Source: Paenibacillus polygoni
GTDB taxonomy: Bacteria > Bacillota > Bacilli > Paenibacillales > Paenibacillaceae
Length of the DNA: 64,000 nucleotides
Assembly: GCF_030263935.1 (NCBI RefSeq)
Contig: NZ_CP127162.1
Coordinates: forward strand, 3,791,501-3,855,500
Direction of reading: 5' to 3'
Below the pieces are notes generated by a model. The model searched no databases, was not told the DNA's origin, and saw only the letters and a list, made by a program, of their open reading frames with translations. The position numbers were made by a program, and so were the translations under genes. The first letter of the stretch is position 1. Each line of letters opens with the position of its first letter. Positions 33,477-44,199 of this stretch are shown here, piece after piece.

Positions 33477-36353
33477 CTATTTCTCACTACCTAAAATACT
33501 TCTCGTCTGGATCTTCCCATCCCGAACTCGAATTTGGATTTCTCCCATCGTATCTGTCCTGAAGACTTCACTTTCGTGTTCCTCCAGTCTCTCGGTGACA
33601 ATCGGATGAGGATGACCATATGTATTATTTACTCCTGCCGAAATAACAGAGAGACGAGGCTGAAAGTAGTTCAGCCACTCTTCCGTCGTAGAAGATTTGC
33701 TCCCATGATGAGCAACTTTTAGTACATCGATCGGAAACATTTTACTTTTACCATCGTTATTACTGCCGTTGACACTGTTAGTATGGCTAATCTCGCTAGT
33801 AGATTGTTTTTTATCAGCTGAGTTTTTTATCCTATCCAAAATATCCAGCTCTCCAGCACTGTCTACATCGCCCGAAAACAAAAAAGATACTTCCTCCATC
33901 TCCATCAGAAATACAACAGATGCATGATTCTGCTCTTCAAGAACAGGCAGTGGTGATATCGCCTCCGCATTATCAGCCGATGTATGAAGAAGATTCTCCT
34001 CAGGAGCAATAAAAGAAAGAATGGTCTCTGAATCAGGACGATACTCCATTCCGTCAGAAACTTCATACATGGTCACTTTTTGTTCCAATACCGTCTGTAT
34101 GAGTTCTTGATAAAAAGGTTTCTCCGTTATCGTTCCATTACTTATGAACTTGGACACAGGTATATTTTCAAATACGGCTTTCAGTCCTCCGGCATGATCT
34201 TGATCGGCATGGCTTAGAATGACCGCATCGAGTTTATGAACCCCCCGCTTTTTCAGCAGTGGAACGAGTAGTGATTTCCCTACTTCATATGGATCTCTTC
34301 GCTGTTTCCAGCTCGCCTGTTGTCCAAACTGAATAGTGCCTCCACCATCCACGAGAATATGTTTACCTGTAGGCGTAGTGATCAGTATACTATCCCCTTG
34401 CCCCACATCAATAAATGCAACCGTTCCTTCCCCCTTGCGATAGGGTCCTTGATAACTAATCGATAGACCTGCTAACAAAACAATAGCCAAGATAATCAGG
34501 GTGATTCTCTTTTCAAAAGTAAAAGGTTTCCGTGCAAAATATCCTGCACCTTGGACTGAAAAAAGACTTTCCAGCTCAGGCCAAGCGGATGAAATCTGTA
34601 CAGCTTGAAACACCTGTTGCAGGCGGGTGCCGCCGCTAAGTAAACCTTGTTTTTTCTCGTTAGTTCGAAATGGATCGAATCCACTCGCAAAAGAAAAAGT
34701 GTGACTTTTCCTCCTTACATCCGGCTGTACGGATTGCAACAGCGGCGTGAGCGGAACCGTATCTTCTGAACTCAAAGGAAGCGGCTGTTTGCTTATTTTC
34801 CATTCCTTAAGCAGTTGAAAGAGGTAATACAGCAATAAATAATATATAAGGACGATGATAAAGTGCGGTTTAGCCCAAATAAGCACGAACTGATCAAAGG
34901 TATTTAGCCAGTTCACAAAATCAAAAGTCCATTGATTCAGCCAAGAGACGAACCATACGATCGGTTTCACGGCAGGTTCCCATATGTAAACAAGCAGCAG
35001 CACAAGTGCGCCGAGCGGGAGAATAAGAAAACTAATAAAACTGACAAGCAGGAAATTAGCACCAAATGATAAAAGCGAAAACTGATTGAAATAAAACACG
35101 GTCATCGGAAAAGATAGTAACTGAGCCGCAATAGTAATGACCGCTGTTCCTGACAACCACTTGGGCCAAGCATCAAAGTGAGGCTGAAGCAGCGGAACAA
35201 AAATCATGAGACCTGCTGTCACCAAAAAGGAGAGCTGAAAACTCACATTTACCAGCATATACGGATCTACCCACAACATAATAAGCGCCGTGAGGCAAAG
35301 AATATTGAGCCCATCTTTCATCAGACCCTGCCTCGTCATATACAGTCCCATCATCGACATTATACCTGCTCTCACGACAGAGGGAGATGAGCCCGACAAC
35401 AACACATAGAACGGGATCAGCAGAAAAGTCACAACAAGTGCCGTCTCCTTACTAAGCCGAAGAAGAGATAATAAGAAAAGTAGACCCGAAACATAAATTG
35501 CGACATGCATTCCAGATATTGCGAGAATATGGGTAAGCCCGAGTTTAGAAAAATCCCCGTAGGTATCTGCATCAATCTCATCACCAATACCGATTACAAG
35601 ACCTTTCATGTATCCCGCATGAGGTTCCTCAAACACAGCTTCCATTTGGCTTCCTAGTTCTTTTCGCGCTGAGTCACTCAGCCTGAATACGATATATTTA
35701 CTAAACCACGTTTCAAGAGGCTCATGGGCAATTCCTTCTGCCCCTTTTCCTTTGAGCAGCCAGTGAATATGGAGACGGTGTAAATACTGTCCATAATCAA
35801 AACTCCCAAAATTCCTCGCTCCCCCCGGGATCTCCAAGGTACCTGTAAACTGGATCTGATCTCCTCGTTTCCATCCCTCTGCTGTCTCTTGTTCTCCTTC
35901 TTCCAGCAGCTTAATCTGAACCTGTACCTTTTCCTTAATGTCAGAGAATTCACCTTTTCTTTCCTTTTCCTCATCATCTGAGCCGAGCGGGCGGACACCC
36001 TGAAGTGAAAGGACAAACTGTGCCCGGTCTCCGTCAACTTTGACCTTAGATGCAATCGTTCCTTCCACCTCAACGGCCATCCCGGATACTTCAGCAGGTA
36101 TCACGTTAAGCGTAGTCGGAAGTTTACTCACATTACGTACATCTGTCCACTCCATATAACAAGAAGACACGAGAACAGCCATCAGCAAAACTAGCGAATA
36201 TACTCTTTGTACTTGTTGCAAATAGAGGAATATACCCAGCAGCAATAAGACACCGAGGAGGATCCTGATCAGGGACCATCCATTATAGAGATAAGCTGCC
36301 GAACTCCCCATAATCCAGCATACACAAAATAAAGCAATCGGCCTCCCTTTCAA
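33477..36353 (-). CDS. comEC: DNA uptake channel ComEC/Rec2
   Basis: Polytopic membrane protein that takes single-stranded DNA into the cell in competence. An N-terminal DUF4131-type soluble domain is inserted after the first helices. It is followed by the Competence transmembrane domain (LTHILAISGMHVAIYVSGL) and a C-terminal metallo-beta-lactamase-like domain with DVGQGDSILI, LSHADQDHAGG and VAHHGSKSST. The longest frame begins at 36410, but its first part overlaps a terminator. GAGGAGG precedes a TTG at 36353 by nine bases, so I start there (about 958 residues, LKGRPIALFCVCW). It is last of comEA-EB-EC. Confidence 0.93.
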   Translation of the reverse strand: MKGRPIALFCVCWIMGSSAAYLYNGWSLIRILLGVLLLLGIFLYLQQVQRVYSLVLLMAVLVSSCYMEWTDVRNVSKLPTTLNVIPAEVSGMAVEVEGTIASKVKVDGDRAQFVLSLQGVRPLGSDDEEKERKGEFSDIKEKVQVQIKLLEEGEQETAEGWKRGDQIQFTGTLEIPGGARNFGSFDYGQYLHRLHIHWLLKGKGAEGIAHEPLETWFSKYIVFRLSDSARKELGSQMEAVFEEPHAGYMKGLVIGIGDEIDADTYGDFSKLGLTHILAISGMHVAIYVSGLLFLLSLLRLSKETALVVTFLLIPFYVLLSGSSPSVVRAGIMSMMGLYMTRQGLMKDGLNILCLTALIMLWVDPYMLVNVSFQLSFLVTAGLMIFVPLLQPHFDAWPKWLSGTAVITIAAQLLSFPMTVFYFNQFSLLSFGANFLLVSFISFLILPLGALVLLLVYIWEPAVKPIVWFVSWLNQWTFDFVNWLNTFDQFVLIWAKPHFIIVLIYYLLLYYLFQLLKEWKISKQPLPLSSEDTVPLTPLLQSVQPDVRRKSHTFSFASGFDPFRTNEKKQGLLSGGTRLQQVFQAVQISSAWPELESLFSVQGAGYFARKPFTFEKRITLIILAIVLLAGLSISYQGPYRKGEGTVAFIDVGQGDSILITTPTGKHILVDGGGTIQFGQQASWKQRRDPYEVGKSLLVPLLKKRGVHKLDAVILSHADQDHAGGLKAVFENIPVSKFISNGTITEKPFYQELIQTVLEQKVTMYEVSDGMEYRPDSETILSFIAPEENLLHTSADNAEAISPLPVLEEQNHASVVFLMEMEEVSFLFSGDVDSAGELDILDRIKNSADKKQSTSEISHTNSVNGSNNDGKSKMFPIDVLKVAHHGSKSSTTEEWLNYFQPRLSVISAGVNNTYGHPHPIVTERLEEHESEVFRTDTMGEIQIRVRDGKIQTRSILGSEK

Positions 36354-36369
36354 AGTCCTTTTCCTCCTC

Positions 36370-36430
36370 AAAAAGAAAAGAAGAACCCTATAAAGAGCCA
36401 GCTTTAACACTGTTCTTCATAAGGTTCTTC
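36370..36430 (-). terminator. Terminator between comEB and comEC
   Basis: On the minus strand GAAGAACCTTAT pairs with ATAGGGTTCTTC around a 28-base loop and is followed by TTTTCTTTTTG. It sits 45 bases after comEB and directly before the comEC ribosome-binding site, so comEC expression may depend on read-through. Confidence 0.65.
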
Positions 36431-36474
36431 CTTATTATTTTCAATCCTTATATTCTATTGTTGATCTTATATCT

Positions 36475-36993
36475 CTAATTAAGCACCGTCATTATAGTCT
36501 CTTTTGGAGGTTCATAGGTGCTCAGTGAACGGAAGGTAATCCCTTTTTGCTCCATCATTTGACGCACTTTCGATGTATCTTTCGGATAGGGACGGTGGTA
36601 TATAATCTCGACGATTCCACTGTTCGCAAGCATATTAGCACAAGTCCAGCAAGGTTCATCTGTTACATAAACACTTGAACCTTCCCGGTCCGCACGATCA
36701 GTAAACAACAGCAAATTTTGCTCTGCATGAATCGTACGCACACAGCGCTGTTTCTTGATCATTTCTTCTTTTCCGTCTTTAACGATTAATTCGTACTCTT
36801 CCGAAATCATACATCCTGCTTCCAAACAGTCCGGCACACCCATAGGCGCTCCATTATATGCGGTTCCAAGCAGCTTCTTCCCCTGAACGAGAACTGCACC
36901 TACATGTCTGCGCGAACACCGGGAACGAGTAGATACCATATAAGCAATATCCATGAAGTACGTATCCCAGTCTTTTCTTACCCCCGTATTCAT
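36475..36993 (-). CDS. comEB: dCMP deaminase family protein ComEB
   Basis: Zinc-dependent deoxycytidylate deaminase converting dCMP to dUMP; the gene lies in the comE operon although it is not needed for DNA uptake in B. subtilis. Motifs: SRCSRRHVGAVLV, TIHAEQNLL (zinc histidine and catalytic glutamate) and DEPCWTCANML (two zinc cysteines). The ATG at 36993 gives MNTGVRKDWDTYFMDIAY, 172 residues; the frame extends 17 codons further upstream. AAGGAG lies 12 bases before this ATG, so the start is probable rather than certain. Confidence 0.92.
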   Translation of the reverse strand: MNTGVRKDWDTYFMDIAYMVSTRSRCSRRHVGAVLVQGKKLLGTAYNGAPMGVPDCLEAGCMISEEYELIVKDGKEEMIKKQRCVRTIHAEQNLLLFTDRADREGSSVYVTDEPCWTCANMLANSGIVEIIYHRPYPKDTSKVRQMMEQKGITFRSLSTYEPPKETIMTVLN

Positions 36994-37070
36994 CCTTTTC
37001 CACTTCTCCTTACCTCTAAGTTTAAATGTTTGCAATGTAAGCATTCAGAAAGTCTCGATAAAATAATACT

Positions 37071-37643
37071 TTAATTTATTACGACATAGGGTGACATTTT
37101 CTCAAGCATCTTCATCCCGATCCCCTTAACCTTGGTCAGGTCACTCGGTTTGGTAAAGGAGCCGTGTTCTGTACGATAATCAATAATTGCTTGTGCTTTC
37201 TTCTCACCAATACCAGGTAGATTCATCAATTCTTCACGTGATGCTGTATTTACGGCTATTCTGCCATCTGTATTGGCTGAAGATGGAGCGTTCTGACTCT
37301 GAGTACCTTGTTCTTCTATAGAAGTAGTCTCGGCAGGCTTTACTGTTTCCTCTTGCGTCGGTTTTGCAACAACTTCAGTAGGTCCTGTCTTATCAATTTC
37401 TACTTTTTCTATCTCTTTCTCTACAGTAGGAACTGACGGCTGTATTTCCGGTAAAGTAGTTTTATCCGAAACTGCTGGGCTCTCCTCCTGCTGTGTCTCT
37501 GCTGCCGTATCACTCACCGATATAGCTGCCCTGTCATTAATAGCAGTCCATTCCGCAGGCGCCGGGTCACTCTTTCCTCCAAACAAGATTAAACCACTCC
37601 CAAGAAAAGCCCCAATCGTTAACAGCACTGTCGCTTTCTTCAC
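37071..37643 (-). CDS. comEA: Competence DNA receptor ComEA
   Basis: Membrane-anchored DNA-binding protein that captures DNA at the cell surface. A single N-terminal membrane segment ([19 protein letters not shown]), a Pro/Glu/Thr-rich extracytoplasmic spacer of about 90 residues, and a C-terminal helix-hairpin-helix domain ([20 protein letters not shown], then [13 protein letters not shown]). The frame is open to 37757; GGGAGG stands 11 bases before a GTG at 37643, giving about 190 residues, and a TTG three codons earlier is an alternative. It is first of the comE operon and divergent from comER. Confidence 0.9.
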   Translation of the reverse strand: MKKATVLLTIGAFLGSGLILFGGKSDPAPAEWTAINDRAAISVSDTAAETQQEESPAVSDKTTLPEIQPSVPTVEKEIEKVEIDKTGPTEVVAKPTQEETVKPAETTSIEEQGTQSQNAPSSANTDGRIAVNTASREELMNLPGIGEKKAQAIIDYRTEHGSFTKPSDLTKVKGIGMKMLEKMSPYVVIN

Positions 37644-37775
37644 CGTATTCAAAACCTCCCAAACGATTATCATTCCTAGGTAAAACTTATCGTCATGTCG
37701 TCCAAGTCTTGATGCATACATTAAGAAGAACGTACCCGCGCCAGTACCGTAAAGCAAGAAAGGGGGAACCTCAAG

Positions 37776-38624
37776 ATGTTGAAGGTCGGATTTATAGGAA
37801 CCGGCAGCATGGGAAGTTTACTCATTAACACCTTCCTTGCTTCCGGAGCACTTGACGCGTATCAAATTACTGCAAGTAATCGAACCCGTGAAAAAGTCGT
37901 AAACCTAGCTTCGCTGCATCCAGGTCTTTATCCAGCAAAAACCAATCGTGAGACTGCCGAAAGAAGCAACATTGTATTTCTTTGTATCAAACCGCATGAA
38001 TTTAAAGAAGTCATCGAATATATTAAACCCGTCGTAACTCCTGATCAGATCATTATTTCGATTACGAGTCCTGTTCAAATTAGACACTTGGAATCCGCCC
38101 TACCATGTAAAATCACAAAAATCATTCCGAGTATTACTCACTTAACCGGCAGCGGCGCTTCCTTATGTATTCATGGAAATCGAATGAACGATGAAGACAA
38201 ACAACGGGTTGAGATGCTGTTCAGCTACATTAGCAGACCGATACGCGTAGAAGAAACCTATACCCGAATCAGCTCTGATTTTAGCAGCTGTGGACCTGCC
38301 TTTGTTGCCTTTTTTCTGGAACAATGGGTGGAAGCAGCTGTTCGCAAGACGGGAATCACTTCAGATGAAGCGACTCGTCTTGCGAGTGAAATGCTGCTTG
38401 GTACAGGTAAATTACTAGCAGAAGGAGCTGTGACTCCGTCACAGCTCCAAGAACGTGTTGCCGTACCCGGCGGTATAACCGCCAAGGCCTTGAACCTGCT
38501 TGATTCAAGCCTCGCGGGTGTATTTGATCAGCTCATTCAGGTCACGCACGCGAAGTACGAAAAAGACCTGGAAGCGCTAGATGCTGAATTTGGTGCAGGT
38601 GAGATTAACCGGCAACAATATTAA
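37776..38624 (+). CDS. comER: ComER, pyrroline-5-carboxylate reductase-like protein
   Basis: A 282-residue Rossmann-fold protein of the ProC superfamily: [17 protein letters not shown] at the N-terminus and a C-terminal dimerisation domain ([33 protein letters not shown]). In B. subtilis comER is divergent from comEA and not required for competence; a role in biofilm and sporulation signalling has been reported for Bacillus. The enzymatic role is uncertain. The ATG follows AAAGGGGG. Its last 20 bases overlap the end of leuS on the opposite strand. Confidence 0.93.
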   Translation: MLKVGFIGTGSMGSLLINTFLASGALDAYQITASNRTREKVVNLASLHPGLYPAKTNRETAERSNIVFLCIKPHEFKEVIEYIKPVVTPDQIIISITSPVQIRHLESALPCKITKIIPSITHLTGSGASLCIHGNRMNDEDKQRVEMLFSYISRPIRVEETYTRISSDFSSCGPAFVAFFLEQWVEAAVRKTGITSDEATRLASEMLLGTGKLLAEGAVTPSQLQERVAVPGGITAKALNLLDSSLAGVFDQLIQVTHAKYEKDLEALDAEFGAGEINRQQY

Positions 38625-41043
38625 CCAGTTTACCTAGTACTGCAATCACCTTACGGATGGTTTTGCCTTCTAATGCTTCCTTGATTGCAGGAATCTCTAA
38701 GCTGAACGCTTCTAGACCTTTTGCATCAAGATCAGCTGCAACGCTTGCGCGCTGTACGATTTTACCGTTAATTTGAATTACGATTTCTACTTCTGCATCA
38801 ACAGTTAGTGCCTCATCATACTGCGGCCAGGATACATAGCTGATGCTCTCTTCATGACCAAGACGCGACCACAACTCTTCTGCGATATGCGGAGCAAGAG
38901 GAGCAAGCATTTGTACAAAGTTCTCCATTGCTTCGCGCGGCAGACGGTCTGCTTTGTACGCATCATTAGTGAAGATCATCAGCTGACTGATCGCTGTATT
39001 AAAGCGTAGATGCTCGAGATCATCGGTAACTTTCTTAATTGTTTTATGCCATGTGCGTTTGAAATCGTCATCTCCGCCATCGCCAATTTTCTCATTAAGT
39101 GTACCATCTTCATTAATAAACAAACGCCATACACGTGCTAGGAAACGATAAGCTCCTTCTACACCATTCTCGTTCCAAGGTTTGGTTGCCTCAAGCGGCC
39201 CCATGAACATTTCGTAAATCCGAAGCGTATCTGCACCGTATTTTTCCACAATTTCATCTGGATTGATTACGTTGCCGCGGGACTTACTCATCTTCTCATT
39301 GTTCGTTCCAAGAATCATTCCTTGGTTTACGAGTTTATGGAATGGCTCTTTTGTATCTACGATGCCTAGATCATACAGAACTTTATGCCAGAAACGTGCA
39401 TAGAGCAAGTGAAGTACGGCATGTTCTGCTCCGCCAATGTACAAGTCAACTGGCAGCCATTCACGTTGTTTTTCTTTGGATACCAGTTCCTTATCATTAT
39501 GCGGATCAATAAAGCGCAGGTAATACCAGCAGCTTCCAGCCCATTGCGGCATGGTATTGGTCTCACGGCGTGCCTTCATTCCTGTCTCTGGATCGATAGT
39601 GTTTACCCAGTCTGTTGCATTAGCAAGCGGAGATTCCCCTGTACCAGACGGCTTAATCTCATCCATCTCTGGAAGCACAAGCGGAAGTTCACTTTCAGGT
39701 ACAGTTTTCATCGTACCGTCTTCCAGATGCAGAATTGGAATAGGTTCACCCCAATAACGCTGACGGCTGAAGAGCCAGTCACGAAGTCTGTACGTTACTT
39801 TTCCTTCGCCTTTTCCATTATCCTCAAGCCAAGCAATTGCTTTGGCAATAGCTTCTTCATTCTCAAGTCCATCCAGCATACCGGAGTTTACGTGAGGGCC
39901 ATCACCTGTGTAGGCTTCTTTTTCCACATCTCCACCCGATACCACTTCAATGATTTCAAGACCGAATTGTTTTGCAAATTCCCAGTCACGTGAATCATGT
40001 GCAGGCACTGCCATAATCGCACCTGTTCCATAACCAGCAAGAACATAATCAGCAATCCATACCGGCAATTTTGCACCACTGATCGGATTAATTGCATATG
40101 CGCCAGTAAACACCCCTGTTTTTTCTTTTGCAAGATCTGTACGCTCAAGGTCACTCTTACGTGCCGCTTGATCTTGATATGCTTTTACCGCAGCCTGCTG
40201 CTCCGGTTTTGTGATCTTCTCCACCAATTCGTGTTCCGGAGCAAGAACGGCATAAGTTGCGCCAAACAAAGTATCTGGACGTGTCGTAAATACTTTCAGC
40301 TGTTCTTCATGTCCTTCCAGCTCAAATGTCACTTCCGCACCTTTGGAGCGTCCAATCCAGTTACGCTGCATATCTTTAATGCTTTCCGCCCAGTCCAGTT
40401 CATCCAGATCATCAAGAAGACGGTCTGCATATTCAGTAATCTTTAGTACCCATTGACGCATTGGTTTACGTACGACAGGGAAGCCTCCACGCTCACTTTT
40501 CCCATCAATTACTTCTTCGTTTGCAAGAACCGTTCCAAGCTCTTCACACCAGTTCACCGGAACTTCAGATACATAAGCAAGACCACGTTTGTATAGCTGG
40601 ATAAAGATCCACTGTGTCCACTTATAGTAGTCAGGATCTGTCGTGCTGATCTCACGATCCCAGTCATATGAAAATCCAAGTGATTTAATCTGACGGCGGA
40701 AGTTATTAACATTCTTCACCGTTATATCACGCGGATGTTCTCCTGTATCGATTGCATGCTGTTCTGCCGGAAGACCAAAAGCATCCCAACCCATCGGATG
40801 CAGAACATTATATCCGCGCATTCTTTTGTAGCGAGATACGATATCAGTCGCTGTATATCCTTCTGGATGTCCTACATGGAGACCCGCTCCAGAAGGATAA
40901 GGGAACATATCAAGGGCATAAAACTTTGGTTTATCTGCCTCTTCCCCTGTTTTAAATGTTTTGTTAGCATCCCAATATTGTTGCCATTTCGGCTCAATGG
41001 ATTGCGGTTGATAGCCGTGCTTCGGCAGTTCTTTCTGACTCAA
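38605..41043 (-). CDS. leuS: Leucyl-tRNA synthetase
   Basis: Class I aminoacyl-tRNA synthetase charging tRNA-Leu; 812 residues. The HIGH-type motif is in [15 protein letters not shown] (residues 48-62), the CP1 editing domain includes [13 protein letters not shown], and the KMSKS motif is [10 protein letters not shown]. The anticodon-binding and C-terminal domains follow. It is preceded by a T-box leader with a leucine specifier, so expression should rise when tRNA-Leu is uncharged. Single-gene unit, convergent with comER. Confidence 0.98.
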   Translation of the reverse strand: MSQKELPKHGYQPQSIEPKWQQYWDANKTFKTGEEADKPKFYALDMFPYPSGAGLHVGHPEGYTATDIVSRYKRMRGYNVLHPMGWDAFGLPAEQHAIDTGEHPRDITVKNVNNFRRQIKSLGFSYDWDREISTTDPDYYKWTQWIFIQLYKRGLAYVSEVPVNWCEELGTVLANEEVIDGKSERGGFPVVRKPMRQWVLKITEYADRLLDDLDELDWAESIKDMQRNWIGRSKGAEVTFELEGHEEQLKVFTTRPDTLFGATYAVLAPEHELVEKITKPEQQAAVKAYQDQAARKSDLERTDLAKEKTGVFTGAYAINPISGAKLPVWIADYVLAGYGTGAIMAVPAHDSRDWEFAKQFGLEIIEVVSGGDVEKEAYTGDGPHVNSGMLDGLENEEAIAKAIAWLEDNGKGEGKVTYRLRDWLFSRQRYWGEPIPILHLEDGTMKTVPESELPLVLPEMDEIKPSGTGESPLANATDWVNTIDPETGMKARRETNTMPQWAGSCWYYLRFIDPHNDKELVSKEKQREWLPVDLYIGGAEHAVLHLLYARFWHKVLYDLGIVDTKEPFHKLVNQGMILGTNNEKMSKSRGNVINPDEIVEKYGADTLRIYEMFMGPLEATKPWNENGVEGAYRFLARVWRLFINEDGTLNEKIGDGGDDDFKRTWHKTIKKVTDDLEHLRFNTAISQLMIFTNDAYKADRLPREAMENFVQMLAPLAPHIAEELWSRLGHEESISYVSWPQYDEALTVDAEVEIVIQINGKIVQRASVAADLDAKGLEAFSLEIPAIKEALEGKTIRKVIAVLGKLVNIVAG

Positions 41044-41129
41044 TGTCCATCCTCCTCGTCATATGAAAACGTTAGAACCGGATTACGCCTTGAACGTCAT
41101 ACCATGCCAAAACGTATCACGGACCAACA

Positions 41130-41400
41130 AAAAAACCTCCGCATCCCATAGCGTATCATCGCTAGGGACGAGAGGTTAGATTCCCGTGGTACCACCCTAG
41201 TTAGCGGACATACGTGCTTCGCTGTCCACTCCCTTAAGCACCCTGTAACGGCGGTGAACCGATGAGGCTTCCCCTATAAAATATAGCCTGACCTCATATC
41301 TCCAAGGCGAGTTCATACAACCATGGCAACCAGCTTGCACCACCCGCTGGCTCTCTGTTATGCATTGGTTCTATTACTACTCCTCTTCATCGAAAACATG
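41130..41400 (-). ncRNA. T-box leader of leuS, leucine specifier
   Basis: The T-box sequence AGGGTGGTACCACGGGAA (complement of 41181-41198) is followed by a terminator: AACCTC...GAGGTT with a run of seven T (41130-41177). Stem I lies upstream, and its specifier region reads GAACTCGCC, with CTC (leucine) at 41311-41309. Binding of uncharged tRNA-Leu would favour the antiterminator and allow leuS transcription. The terminator ends about 85 bases before the leuS start codon. Confidence 0.92.
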
Positions 41401-41418
41401 TTAAGTTTAATCGCAATC

Positions 41419-41448
41419 ATTATACAAGACTGTAACAGATAAAGTCAA
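41419..41448 (-). promoter_or_regulatory. Sigma-A promoter of the leuS T-box transcript
   Basis: On the minus strand TTGACT (41448-41443), 18-base spacer, TATAAT (41424-41419). It sits just upstream of the T-box stem I, the expected place. Confidence 0.8.
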
Positions 41449-41555
41449 ATAACTCTGTAAACCCCTGGCCCCCGTTCTAATTAAACTAAGAATATATTTA
41501 GCTGAAGACTAAACAGGGCAGGGCCAATAGAAAGTGATTCTGCTGATCTCTTATT

Positions 41556-43250
41556 TTATAGAGCTTTGTCGTCTATAGAATTAAGATAATCTTCAATACT
41601 CGTAATTACAGAAGTTACACACCCGTCTTTGAAAGGTGAAATAAGACCTGCCTCTTCCACCAGTTTGGTAAAGGATAAACTTCCTCCTAATTTGCACAAG
41701 TGCAAATAATTCGTCCAAGCTGCTTGATAATCCTCTCTAGACTGCTTCCAGAACTGGAATGCACAGATTTGAGCCAGTGTGTAGTCGATATAATAGAATG
41801 GAGATTGGTAAATGTGAGCTTGTTTTTGCCAGAAACCGCCTTGATCGAAATAGAGGTTGCTCTCGTAATTCCGATGCGGCAGATATTTACGCTCGATTTC
41901 ACGCCAAGCTTGTTTACGCTCTGCCGGAGTTGCATCTGGATTACTGTAGACATAATGCTGGAATTCATCCACGGAAACACCATAAGGAATAAATAGAAGA
42001 GCACTCGACAAATGATCAAATTTATACTTTTCCACTTCATTTTCAAAGAAGAGATTCATCCACGGCCAGGTTAAGAACTCCATACTCATGGAATGAATTT
42101 CAGCCGCTTCATATGTAGGAAATAAATATTCAGGCACTTCGTAATTTCGGCTTTGGTACACCTGAAGTGCATGGCCTGCTTCGTGCGTGAGGACATCAAT
42201 ATCATCTGAAGTCCCATTGAAATTGGAGAAAATAAAAGGAGACTTGTAATCATAAATAAAGGTACAGTAGCCTCCGCTTTGTTTCCCCTTTTTGCTAACC
42301 AGATCCATCAGTTCATGGTCCAGCATGTAATTGAAAAACTCGCTCATTTCTGGAGCTAGTTCGTCGTACATTTTTTTACCGTTTTGCAAAATCCATTCGG
42401 GATCCCCTTTGGGCGCTGCATTTCCTGATGGGAATACGATATTCTCGTCGTAATAATACAGCTCATCTACCCCGATGCGCTCGCGTTGACGCTCTTTCAG
42501 CTTCGTAGCTACCGGAACAATCTCCTCCAGCACTTGTTTACGGAAGCTCGACACCATATCAGCGTTATAGTCCGTTCGATTCATTCTGGCATAACCCATC
42601 TCCACAAAGCTCGGAAATCCAAGTTTCTTCGCCATCTTGGTTCTGACTTTCACCAGTTCATCGTAAATCCGGTCAAGCTCTTCTTCATGTTCACTCAAAA
42701 AAGCAGTCCGTGCTTCTTCCGCACGTTTACGCATGTTCCGATCGGTAGACCGCATGAAAGGAGCAAGCTGCGATAAGGTACGCTCTTCCCCTTCAAAGAA
42801 AATCTTAGCCGAAGCAATCAGTTTTGAATATTCTGTCGTCAGTTTATTCTCTTGTTGCAAGTCACCGATAATGTCCGGACTAAATGTTTTGATGGTAAGC
42901 TCTGCGATCTGAAATAACTGCTTACCCCATTTTTTCTCCAGCTCAGCTCTAAAAGGAGAACTCACAAGCGCCTCGTAAAATTCAGTCGTATATTTCTGGA
43001 ACATCGGCGATGTTTCATCGAAAAAGTCTTGCTCCGCCTTATAGAATTCATCATTGGTATCTACGGAATGGCGAATCGAAACCAGCGTCTCCTGTGTGGA
43101 TAAAGCCCCGCGCAGTTTGTTGATGGCCGACATAGCCGCTTCCTGTTCATCTGCATTTTTTGCTTCACGGAATGTGGCGAGCAGCCCGTTAAACTCTTGT
43201 TCAAAACGTGCCACATCCGGCCGTTCATATGCATATTCACTAAATTTCAC
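41556..43250 (-). CDS. M3 family oligoendopeptidase
   Basis: Zinc oligopeptidase of the M3B type (PepF-like), 564 residues, cytoplasmic, expected to cut short peptides. The active site is LTHEAGHALQ (HExxH), and the third ligand is provided by the EAAEIHSMSMEFL segment shortly after. The N-terminal half is helical as in the family. Start GTG at 43250 with AGGTG/AGGAA upstream. It is transcribed alone, between leuS and yqeM; the physiological substrate is unknown. Confidence 0.9.
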   Translation of the reverse strand: MKFSEYAYERPDVARFEQEFNGLLATFREAKNADEQEAAMSAINKLRGALSTQETLVSIRHSVDTNDEFYKAEQDFFDETSPMFQKYTTEFYEALVSSPFRAELEKKWGKQLFQIAELTIKTFSPDIIGDLQQENKLTTEYSKLIASAKIFFEGEERTLSQLAPFMRSTDRNMRKRAEEARTAFLSEHEEELDRIYDELVKVRTKMAKKLGFPSFVEMGYARMNRTDYNADMVSSFRKQVLEEIVPVATKLKERQRERIGVDELYYYDENIVFPSGNAAPKGDPEWILQNGKKMYDELAPEMSEFFNYMLDHELMDLVSKKGKQSGGYCTFIYDYKSPFIFSNFNGTSDDIDVLTHEAGHALQVYQSRNYEVPEYLFPTYEAAEIHSMSMEFLTWPWMNLFFENEVEKYKFDHLSSALLFIPYGVSVDEFQHYVYSNPDATPAERKQAWREIERKYLPHRNYESNLYFDQGGFWQKQAHIYQSPFYYIDYTLAQICAFQFWKQSREDYQAAWTNYLHLCKLGGSLSFTKLVEEAGLISPFKDGCVTSVITSIEDYLNSIDDKAL

Positions 43251-43349
43251 TTCCTAAACACCTGCTCTCTATCTCATTTTCTATCCATTATATCCCAAAT
43301 GGTTTCTTGGTTCTATGTGTAGTTCTCCTATAATTGAATTATGGTTAAA

Positions 43350-43388
43350 AAAAAGCATCCTTCTCAATAAATCATCGAAAGGATGCTA
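43350..43388 (-). terminator. Terminator of the yqeM-like gene
   Basis: AGCATCCTT (minus strand) pairs with AAGGATGCT around a 16-base loop and is followed by eight or more T residues, just after the stop codon. Confidence 0.85.
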
Positions 43389-43394
43389 TATAAG

Positions 43395-44168
43395 CTACTT
43401 TTTAACGGCTACAAAAAATAAACGTGATGAATTCTCATTCGCCGGTTCCCACTCAAAATCGGCATAAATATTCACATCATGAAAACCTGCTTTAAGCAGC
43501 TGGCCTTTCATCCATTCCGGATCATAAGCTCTCTGATTATGAACTTCTTCAAAACGGTGATATACATCGGGTCCGCTGCCCTCTGCCCGCGTAAAAATGC
43601 TTAAATGATGTTCAATCTCATAACTGGCACGGTCTAAATCACAAGTCCAAATATAGGAGATTGATTTTTCATCCAATACAAAAGGCTGCTCTTCCTCATA
43701 ACGAATAAAAGTGCTCGGGTGATGTACATCAAATAGGAACGTACCGCCTGACTTGAGACCTTGATACGTTTTTTGGAACGTGCGGATAATATCTTCTTCT
43801 TTTAGCAAATAATTAATACTGTCACAAAAAGAAATAACGGTATCCACGGGTTCCGGCAGTTCCCAGTTTCTCATATCCTGGTGAATCCAGCGGATCGTTC
43901 CTTCACGAAAGAAACGGTTACCCTGCGGAGTTTCTTCTAGCTTTTGCCGTGCTACGGACAGCATATCAGCAGAAAGATCAATCCCCGTTACTTCAAATCC
44001 TGATTTAACCAAAGGAATGGTCAGAGAACCGGTACCACAGCCGAGTTCTACCACACTTTTAGGTATTCCATGCTTCTCCCAAGCAATTCTAGCAAATCGA
44101 ATCCATTCAGGGTAAGGCATGTCTTCCATCAGTTCATCATATACGTAAGCAAATTTGCGATAGGACAT
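43395..44168 (-). CDS. Class I SAM-dependent methyltransferase, YqeM-like
   Basis: A 257-residue methyltransferase with motif I VVELGCGTGSLTIPL, then VTGIDLSADML and DTVISFCDSINYL. The C-terminal part (FEEVHNQRAYDPEWMKGQL) matches the YqeM group. In B. subtilis yqeM follows yqeL (rsfS) and precedes comER; here it keeps that position but is cut off from the yqe cluster by cvfB and about 700 bp of repeats. The ATG at 44168 is chosen because AAGGTGG lies upstream; four more codons are open. The substrate is unknown. Confidence 0.85.
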   Translation of the reverse strand: MSYRKFAYVYDELMEDMPYPEWIRFARIAWEKHGIPKSVVELGCGTGSLTIPLVKSGFEVTGIDLSADMLSVARQKLEETPQGNRFFREGTIRWIHQDMRNWELPEPVDTVISFCDSINYLLKEEDIIRTFQKTYQGLKSGGTFLFDVHHPSTFIRYEEEQPFVLDEKSISYIWTCDLDRASYEIEHHLSIFTRAEGSGPDVYHRFEEVHNQRAYDPEWMKGQLLKAGFHDVNIYADFEWEPANENSSRLFFVAVKK

Positions 44169-44199
44169 AGAAAGCACCACCTTAATGTCAAAAATAAAG

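Noticed and set aside
37644..37775. ComK box or promoter between comEA and comER
   Set aside because: No pair of AAAA-N5-TTTT boxes and only poor -35/-10 matches could be found, so none is annotated.
39385..39993. Plus-strand frame of 202 codons
   Set aside because: Antisense of leuS; no ribosome-binding site and no domain.
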